Assembly: GCA_937863905.1 (NCBI GenBank)
Contig: CALMHV010000312.1
Coordinates: 1-11,980, forward strand
Direction of reading: 5' to 3'
Length of the DNA: 11,980 bases
Origin: an uncultured Bacillota bacterium
GTDB taxonomy: Bacteria; Bacillota; Sulfobacillia; UBA995; UBA9673
Shown: one piece after another, positions 7,219 through 11,980 of the stretch
Numbering within the stretch: the stretch's first letter is position 1
Layout of the letters: every line of letters starts with the position of its first letter
Program-made: the position numbers and the translations under genes
Notes under the pieces: model-generated
Seen by the model: the letters and a program-made list of their open reading frames with translations, nothing else
What the model was told of the DNA's origin: nothing
The model's database searches: none

Positions 7219-8047
7219 GCGAGCGCCCCGCGGCGCGCGCCGCCTCAGCCGCCCGCGCCGCCTCAGCCGCCCGCGCCCCCTCGATGACGGTCACGCCCGC
7301 GCTCAGGCCGAGCCGGTCCGCGCCGGCCGCGACCATGGCCAGGGCGGTCTCGAGGTCGCGGATGCCGCCGGCCGCCTTGACCCCCAGGTCCTCGCCGACC
7401 GTCCGGCGCATCAGGGCCACGTCGGCGACGGTCGCCCCGGAGGAGCCGAACCCGGTCGAGGTCTTGACGAAGTCCGCCCCGGCGGCGACGGCGAGTTCGC
7501 AAGCCCGGACCTTCTCGTCGTCGGTGAGGTAACAGGCCTCGATGATGACCTTGACCGAGACGTTCTTCGTCGGCGCGACCCCACGACCAGCCGGCGCCTG
7601 GCTTCCGGCGGCCCGCTTCGCCGCCAGGACCACCGCCCGGATGTCGGCCTCGACGAACCTCTCGTCGCCGGCCTTGAGGTGCCCGACAGAGATGACCATG
7701 TCGACCTCGGTCGCCCCGTGCCTCACCACCCACTCGGCCTCGAAGGCCTTAGCCTCGGTGATCATGGCCCCGAGCGGGAAGCCGACCACGGCGCAGACCT
7801 CCACCTGGCCGGTCTGTCCCAGCCGCTCCAGGGTGGCGGCGGCGACAGGCGCCTGGACCGAGTTGACACAGACGGCCCCGAAACCGTAGGCGGCCGCCTC
7901 TTCGCACAGCTTGACGACATCGGCCGGTGTGGCCTGAGCCTTCAGGATGGTGTGGTCGACGAGCCGGGCGAGCTCGGCCGCGGGCGCTTCGCCTCGGCCG
8001 GCCAGAGCCCGCCAATCGCGGGTGGGGCGGGGGTGGGCCTGGGACAA
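7211..8047 (-). CDS. deoC: Deoxyribose-phosphate aldolase
   Basis: Cleaves 2-deoxyribose-5-phosphate to glyceraldehyde-3-phosphate and acetaldehyde in deoxynucleoside catabolism. The 278-residue product is a TIM-barrel class I aldolase. LVDHTILK (29-36) opens the barrel, VVGFPLGAM follows, and EVDMVISVG carries the catalytic Asp116. VKTSTGF carries the Schiff-base Lys195, and VKAAGGIRD carries Lys224. The start is TTG at 8047, with GGAGGG (8059-8054) 6 nt upstream. The frame stays open to 8260, but the upstream residues are low-complexity and have no such ribosome site. Compared with the usual 220-260 residues there is a hydrophilic insert near 147-162 and an Ala/Arg-rich repetitive tail after residue 258. 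The stop overlaps recO. It is divergent from the glycyl radical enzyme gene. Confidence 0.94.
   Translation of the reverse strand: MSQAHPRPTRDWRALAGRGEAPAAELARLVDHTILKAQATPADVVKLCEEAAAYGFGAVCVNSVQAPVAAATLERLGQTGQVEVCAVVGFPLGAMITEAKAFEAEWVVRHGATEVDMVISVGHLKAGDERFVEADIRAVVLAAKRAAGSQAPAGRGVAPTKNVSVKVIIEACYLTDDEKVRACELAVAAGADFVKTSTGFGSSGATVADVALMRRTVGEDLGVKAAGGIRDLETALAMVAAGADRLGLSAGVTVIEGARAAEAARAAEAARAAGRSRA
7238..7273. repeat. Two tandem 18-bp repeats in the 3' end of deoC
   Basis: The unit CGCCGCCTCAGCCGCCCG occurs twice exactly (7238-7255 and 7256-7273), with a partial third copy before the recO start. In the DeoC frame each copy encodes six residues of an ARAAEA-type repeat. It extends the C-terminus without breaking the frame and looks like a replication-slippage expansion. 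Confidence 0.85.
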
Positions 8048-8225
8048 GTCGATCCCTCCGGCTTTCTCTATTAGGGGGCCGCCGGCCCGTTCCTGCGCCC
8101 GCCCGAGCGGCCGTCCAGCGGCTCGCGTCGGCCCCGCCGGTGAAGGCGTTGCGCCGGCCGCGGAGAAGTCCTGGCCAGCGGGCCAGCGGTCCGTTCCTCG
8201 GACCCGGCCTTTGGAGGTGGCGTCG
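8048..8225. other. Divergent intergenic region with tandem repeat and dyad
   Basis: This 178-bp region separates deoC (minus) from the glycyl radical enzyme gene (plus). It is GC-rich and no convincing -35/-10 pair was found for either direction. An AT-richer spot with TAATAG on the minus strand (about 8069-8075) is a weak -10 candidate for deoC. GGCCAGCG occurs twice in tandem (8173-8180 and 8181-8188). The dyad GGTCC-7-GGACC (8188-8204) follows, ending 8 nt before the GGAGG (8213-8217) used by the enzyme gene. The dyad could be an operator or a 5' hairpin. Confidence 0.45.
8054..8059 (-). promoter_or_regulatory. Ribosome binding site deciding the TTG start of deoC
   Basis: GGAGGG on the minus strand lies 6 nt upstream of TTG 8047. 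No other candidate start in the open frame up to 8260 was seen with a comparable site, and the conserved aldolase fold begins soon after this TTG. Confidence 0.8.
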
Positions 8226-10607
8226 GTGAGCCAGGTCTGGATGCCTTCGGCCGCTCTCACACCCCGGGTGAAGCGGCTCCGCGACGAGTACTTCTCGTTC
8301 TACGACCGGGACTACTTCCGCAACGAAGTCCTGTCCTTCACCACCGGCACGGAGTGGGACGCGGTCTTCAGCCCGCTCAACTGGGGCGTCGTGCCCGAGA
8401 CCTACCCGTTTTTGACGGCGATGGCCGACACGCTCCTGGCCTCCGCCACGGTCGTGCCCGTCCCGGACGGCTTCTGGCGCGCGGGCCTCCCGCTCCGTCG
8501 GGCCATGTTCCTCAACGCCGTGGTCGGTCAGGCCCTGCCGGTGCAGATCCTCGAGGGCGAGCTGATCGTCGGCGCCCAGTACGCCACGGCCCTTTCCCGC
8601 AGCCTCACCCGCGAGGAGGCCGCCCCGCACGCCAAGGCCACCGCCGCCTGCGTGAAAGCGCTCAAGCGCCTGCACAACGAGGGCCTCGGCAACATGGGAG
8701 CCGTCCCCGGTCACCTCATTCCCGACTACCCGAAGGTCCTCCGGCTCGGCTTCTCCGGCCTCCAGCGCTCTATCCGGGAGGAGGCCGCCGGCGAGAAGGA
8801 CCCCCGGGCCCGCGAGTTCCTGGAGGCCCTGGCTCTCTCCTGTGACGCCCCGCGCGTCCTGTCGGAGCGGTACGCGGCCGAGGCCGAGCGCCTGGCGGCC
8901 GCCCCCGGGACCCCGGCCGAGCGGCGGGCCGAACTCACCGAGGTCGCGCGCATCTGCCGCAAGGTGCCGTGGCTCCCGCCCGAGACCTTCCACGAGGCGC
9001 TCCAAGCTCTCTGGATGACCCACATGCTCGTCATGGCCGCCGAGTCCTATCCGGGCGCCGGCCTCTCCCACGGACGCATCGACCAGTATCTCTACCCGTA
9101 CTACCAGGCCGACCTTGGGGCCGGTCGCCTGACCCGCGACCGGGCGCTGGAACTCGTGGAGTGCCACTTCATCAAGCACAACTACTCGTACGACTTCCAG
9201 GGCCGCATCGGCGCCAACCAGGGCATCAACTCCGGGTTCGGCCAGCTCATCACCCTGGGGGGCTGCGGCCCGAAGGGGGAGGACGTGTCCAACGACCTCA
9301 CCTGGTTGATGCTCCAGGCCGTCGAGGACCTCAACCTCCTGGAGCCGAAGCCGAACGTGCGGCTCCACGAGAAGACGCCGGCACCCCTCCTGGACCGCGT
9401 CGTCGAGATGGTCGCCAACGCCCAAGGGGCGCCGTTCCTCCTGAACTTCGACGAGAACGCGATAAAGGGGCTCCGCTGGCAGGGGCTGCCGGAAGACCGC
9501 CTCTGGGACTACGCGCCGGTGGGCTGTCTTGAGAACACGCTCCAGGGCGACGACCGGTCCGGGACCGTGGATGTGAACATCAACCTGGCCAAGGCCGTCG
9601 AACTGGCCCTCAACAACGGCCGGAGCCAGGTGACCGGGCGCCGGCTGGGGCCGTCCACGGGCGCACCGGAGCGGTTCGCCTCGTTCGAGGTCTTCTACGC
9701 CGCCGTGAAGACGCAGCTTTCGGCCAGTCTCGACGAACTTATGGCCGCGGCCATGGAGGCCGACCGCATCCGCGCCACGTGGGAGCCGACCCCCTACCTC
9801 TCGACCTTCGTCGGGGGGTGTGTCGAGAAGCGCCGCGACGTGACCGCCGGCGGGCCGACCCACAGCTACATCACGGTCGAGGGTGTGGGCCTGGCCACTC
9901 TGGCCGATTCCGTGGCCGCCGTGAAGCGCCTGGTCTATGAGGAGCGGCGCGTCGCGATGCCCGACCTCCTCCGGGCCCTGGCCACCGACTTCGCCGAGGC
10001 CGAACCCCTCCGCCAGCTCCTCGGCGGGGCGCCGAAGTTCGGCAACGACGATCCCTATGTCGACGACATCGCGCGGGACCTCTCCCGTTTCTGGACCGAG
10101 AGCGTCTTCGGGCGCACCTCGCCCGCGACGGGCCGGCGTTTCCGCGGCGGCTACCTCTCCTGGAACTACTGGATCGGCTACGGCCCGCTCACGGGAAGCA
10201 CGCCCGACGGCCGCCGGAAGGGCCGGTTCCTGTCGAACGGCATCTGCCCGTCCGCCGGCCGCGACCTCGCCGGCCCGACGGCCGTGGCCCTCTCCGTCGG
10301 CGCCGTCGACCTTGAGACCGCGCCCAACGGCGCCTCGCACACTATGAGCTTCAGTCAGGCCGTCCTGCGCGACCCGGAACATCGGGCCAAGTTCGCCGCT
10401 TTCCTGCGAGCCTACGGGAAGGTGGGCGGAACGGCCCTCCAGATCAACATCCTCGACCCGGAGACCCTCCGCGAAGCGCAGGCCAACCCGTCGGAGTACG
10501 CCAACCTGCTCGTCCGGGTCACGGGGTACAACGCGTATTTTGTGAGCCTGGGCCGGACGATCCAGGACGAGATCATCTGCCGGGAGTCGCACAGCCTGCG
10601 CGCTTAG
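8226..10607 (+). CDS. Glycyl radical enzyme of unassigned substrate (pyruvate formate-lyase superfamily, not PFL)
   Basis: Oxygen-sensitive enzyme that uses a backbone glycyl radical and an active-site cysteine thiyl radical. The 793-residue product has GRE length and order. [11 protein letters not shown] and [13 protein letters not shown] lie in the N-terminal barrel, then [26 protein letters not shown] has the thiyl Cys434 and Glu436. [27 protein letters not shown] and [14 protein letters not shown] follow, and the glycyl radical loop RVTGYNAYF has Gly767. The single Cys in a Cys-x-Glu motif, in place of PFL's paired cysteines, points to an eliminase, dehydratase or decarboxylase. No separate small subunit gene, as for hydroxyphenylacetate decarboxylase, lies between it and the activase. 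The start is GTG at 8226, 8 nt after GGAGG. The activase follows after 16 bp. The substrate is unknown, and there is no microcompartment gene or targeting peptide in view. Confidence 0.93.
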   Translation: MSQVWMPSAALTPRVKRLRDEYFSFYDRDYFRNEVLSFTTGTEWDAVFSPLNWGVVPETYPFLTAMADTLLASATVVPVPDGFWRAGLPLRRAMFLNAVVGQALPVQILEGELIVGAQYATALSRSLTREEAAPHAKATAACVKALKRLHNEGLGNMGAVPGHLIPDYPKVLRLGFSGLQRSIREEAAGEKDPRAREFLEALALSCDAPRVLSERYAAEAERLAAAPGTPAERRAELTEVARICRKVPWLPPETFHEALQALWMTHMLVMAAESYPGAGLSHGRIDQYLYPYYQADLGAGRLTRDRALELVECHFIKHNYSYDFQGRIGANQGINSGFGQLITLGGCGPKGEDVSNDLTWLMLQAVEDLNLLEPKPNVRLHEKTPAPLLDRVVEMVANAQGAPFLLNFDENAIKGLRWQGLPEDRLWDYAPVGCLENTLQGDDRSGTVDVNINLAKAVELALNNGRSQVTGRRLGPSTGAPERFASFEVFYAAVKTQLSASLDELMAAAMEADRIRATWEPTPYLSTFVGGCVEKRRDVTAGGPTHSYITVEGVGLATLADSVAAVKRLVYEERRVAMPDLLRALATDFAEAEPLRQLLGGAPKFGNDDPYVDDIARDLSRFWTESVFGRTSPATGRRFRGGYLSWNYWIGYGPLTGSTPDGRRKGRFLSNGICPSAGRDLAGPTAVALSVGAVDLETAPNGASHTMSFSQAVLRDPEHRAKFAAFLRAYGKVGGTALQINILDPETLREAQANPSEYANLLVRVTGYNAYFVSLGRTIQDEIICRESHSLRA

Positions 10608-10609
10608 CG

Positions 10610-10614
10610 AGGAG
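10610..10614 (+). promoter_or_regulatory. Ribosome binding site for the activating enzyme
   Basis: AGGAG lies 3 nt after the stop of the glycyl radical enzyme gene and 9 nt before the ATC at 10624. A GTG at 10614 overlaps this site and opens a different frame without domain similarity, so it is unlikely to be the start. The position of the site is the main argument for initiation at ATC. Confidence 0.65.
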
Positions 10615-10623
10615 TGAACGGCC

Positions 10624-11559
10624 ATCGTAGCTGGCGCAGCCGGAGGGGAAGCGCGGGGCGTCATCTTCAACGTCCAGCGGTTTTCGACAGAGGACGGGCC
10701 GGGCCTGAGGACGACCGTCTTCTTCAAGGGCTGCCCTCTCCGTTGCCTGTGGTGCCACAACCCGGAGGGGCTCTCCCCCTCACCCGAAATCGCCTGGGCC
10801 GGCACGAGATGCATCGCGTGTGGAGAGTGCGCGCGAACGTGCCCGAACGGCGTCTATGGACCGGCGGGACCGGGAGGCCGCGACCGCTCGCGCTGCCTCG
10901 CCTGCGGGGCGTGCGCCCGGGCCTGTCCGTCCGGGGCCCTGCAGCTGCTGGGGCGGGAGGTCGGCGCCGCGGCGCTGGCGGCCGAACTCTCCCGTGACCG
11001 CGTCTTCTTCGAGACGTCCGGGGGAGGGGTCACCTTCTCCGGCGGCGAGTGCCTGGCGCAGCCGGACCTGTTCGTTGAGGCGGCGGTCATCCTGCGCGCG
11101 GGCGGGACGCCCGTGGCCCTGGACACGTCGGGGCTCGCGGCGCGGGCCACTTTCGACCGGGCCGCCCTCGCGGCCGACCTGGTCCTCTACGACATCAAGC
11201 TCATCGACCCGGCCCGCCACAAGGCCGCGACGGGCGCCGACAACCGGCTCATCCTCGACAACGCCCGGGCCCTAGCCGCGAGCGGCCGCCGTTTCTGGGT
11301 GCGGTTCCCGGTCATCCCGGGACTGACGGACGACGACGAGAACGTCCGGGCCGTGTCGGAGTTCATCGGCCGCGAGATGGCGGCGGCGGAACGCGTCGAT
11401 TTCTTGCCCTACAACAACCTTTGCGAGGCCGACTACCAGCGCCTGGGCCTTCCCTTCGCCCTGGCCGACCGGAAGCCGCTCTCGCCCCAGGAGATGGGCC
11501 GGGTCGCGGACCTGGCCCGGCAATCCGGCCTGGACAAACCGCATTGGAGGCTGGTGTGA
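10624..11559 (+). CDS. Glycyl radical enzyme activating enzyme (radical SAM), probable ATC start
   Basis: Cleaves S-adenosylmethionine reductively to place the radical on the glycine of the preceding enzyme. The frame encodes GVIFNVQRFSTEDGPGLRTT, then KGCPLRCLWCHNPEG with the CxxxCxxC cluster ligands Cys37, Cys41 and Cys44. Two ferredoxin-like CxxCxxCxxxCP sets follow (63-73 and 91-101). These inserted clusters are typical of activases of non-PFL glycyl radical enzymes and are absent from PFL activase. GVTFSGGECLAQ has the SAM-binding GGE, and ALDTSG, DIKLID and VRFPVIPGLTD continue the partial barrel. It would be 311 residues from ATC, a normal length. The frame is closed by TGA at 10615 and has no ATG, GTG or TTG before 11113, well past the catalytic cysteines. 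ATC 10624 lies 9 nt after AGGAG and is the best start, with ACG 10618 or a sequence error as alternatives. The stop overlaps the next ATG as TGATG. Confidence 0.9.
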   Translation: MVAGAAGGEARGVIFNVQRFSTEDGPGLRTTVFFKGCPLRCLWCHNPEGLSPSPEIAWAGTRCIACGECARTCPNGVYGPAGPGGRDRSRCLACGACARACPSGALQLLGREVGAAALAAELSRDRVFFETSGGGVTFSGGECLAQPDLFVEAAVILRAGGTPVALDTSGLAARATFDRAALAADLVLYDIKLIDPARHKAATGADNRLILDNARALAASGRRFWVRFPVIPGLTDDDENVRAVSEFIGREMAAAERVDFLPYNNLCEADYQRLGLPFALADRKPLSPQEMGRVADLARQSGLDKPHWRLV

Positions 11560-11980
11560 TGGTGACGACCCTGAGCGAGCGGCAGACGGCCATTCTTGCC
11601 GGTGACATGCAGCCCAAGTTCCTGGCCAGCATCAACGCGGCGGGGCAGCCGAACGTTGTCCCCCTTCTGTCCATCGTGCCCTTGGAGCCGGGGCGGGCCG
11701 CCTTCGCCGAGTTCATGATCTGGAAGACGAAGGCGAACCTCCTGGAAACGGGCCGGACGGCCTTCCTGGCCCTGGACGGCAAGCTCAACTACGTCACGGC
11801 GACCGGCCGCTTCACCGGATTCACCAAGGCCGGCCCGGTCTTCGACGCCATGGCCATCCAGTCGATGTTCCGTTTCAACCCCTACAACGGCCTGCGTGCC
11901 GCCGGGACAATCGACATCGAGACCGTCGAGGCCGAGGGCCAGATTCCGACCCTGGGCCTGGTGGCGAGCCACCTCAAGGC
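11559..11980 (+). CDS. Pyridoxamine 5'-phosphate oxidase-like flavin split-barrel protein (partial)
   Basis: 140 residues are visible before the window ends. The opening MVTTLSERQTAILAGDMQPK, then FLASINAAGQPNVVPLLSIV and the TFL-type strand around AFLALDGKLNYVTATGRFTGF, follow the six-stranded split barrel of PNPOx-like FMN-binding proteins. Members include flavin reductases, oxidases and F420 or heme binders, so the exact cofactor and reaction are open. ATG 11559 shares its A with the TGA of the activase gene and has GGAGG (11546-11550) 8 nt upstream, so it is translationally coupled. Its place in the operon suggests a role linked to the glycyl radical pathway, such as reduction of a product or substrate, or protection against oxidants. 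That is inference from position only. The call rests on pattern recognition of a divergent family. Confidence 0.7.
   Translation, partial: MVTTLSERQTAILAGDMQPKFLASINAAGQPNVVPLLSIVPLEPGRAAFAEFMIWKTKANLLETGRTAFLALDGKLNYVTATGRFTGFTKAGPVFDAMAIQSMFRFNPYNGLRAAGTIDIETVEAEGQIPTLGLVASHLK

Noticed and set aside
7947..8225. N-terminal extension of the glycyl radical enzyme to 886 residues
   Set aside because: It is antisense to the deoC N-terminus. GTG 8226 has GGAGG at ideal spacing and gives family length.
8048..8260. N-terminal extension of deoC to 349 residues
   Set aside because: Low-complexity residues with no strong ribosome site. It would overlap the start of the divergent enzyme gene.
8226..10607. 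Annotation as pyruvate formate-lyase
   Set aside because: PFL has two adjacent catalytic cysteines. Here a single Cys lies in Cys-x-Glu, and the activase carries extra cluster motifs not found in PFL activase.
7749..10814. Minus-strand open frame of 1021 codons
   Set aside because: It is antisense to the glycyl radical enzyme gene and off-frame to deoC. It shows no domain and biased composition.
10614..10997. GTG-started frame of 127 codons over the activase N-terminus
   Set aside because: The GTG overlaps the ribosome site, and the translation lacks the radical SAM and ferredoxin cysteines found in the neighbouring frame.
1..11980. tRNA, rRNA, CRISPR or insertion sequence
   Set aside because: No tRNA-like cloverleaf, repeat-spacer pattern, transposase motif or terminal inverted repeats were seen.

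Overview
The window reads as chromosomal DNA of a high-GC Gram-positive anaerobe, most likely a clostridial-type Bacillota lineage. Four things suggest this: a class I glycine T-box leader upstream of separate glyQ and glyS genes, the order recO-glyQ-glyS-ppdK, strong GGAGG ribosome binding sites with many GTG/TTG starts, and an oxygen-sensitive glycyl radical enzyme. The genus cannot be named from the sequence alone.

Positions 1-8047 are read on the minus strand and hold core genes. In transcription order they are deoC (deoxyribose-phosphate aldolase), recO (DNA repair), a sigma-A-like promoter, a glycine T-box with its intrinsic terminator, a 47-residue single-pass membrane peptide, glyQ and glyS (the two glycyl-tRNA synthetase subunits), and ppdK (pyruvate, phosphate dikinase), which runs off the left edge about seven residues short of its expected end. 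deoC and recO overlap by 8 bp. The small gene, glyQ and glyS are linked by two 4-bp GTGA overlaps. The T-box places the small gene and glyQS, and perhaps ppdK, under control of uncharged tRNA-Gly. The ppdK regulatory gene (DUF299/PpsR), often found between glyS and ppdK in Bacillota, is absent here.

Positions 8048-8225 are a divergent intergenic region with a tandem repeat and a dyad but no convincing promoter. From 8226 to the right edge the plus strand carries an apparent operon: a 793-residue glycyl radical enzyme with a Cys-x-Glu active site, its radical-SAM activating enzyme with two extra 4Fe-4S cluster motifs, and a pyridoxamine-5'-phosphate-oxidase-like flavin split-barrel protein cut by the window end.

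The most unusual features are in this second block. The glycyl radical enzyme is not a pyruvate formate-lyase and does not match a named subfamily by eye. The activating enzyme has no ATG, GTG or TTG start upstream of its catalytic motif and appears to begin at ATC. A flavin-type protein is translationally coupled to the pair. Several long open frames opposite ppdK, glyS and the glycyl radical enzyme gene are GC-rich shadows and were discarded.
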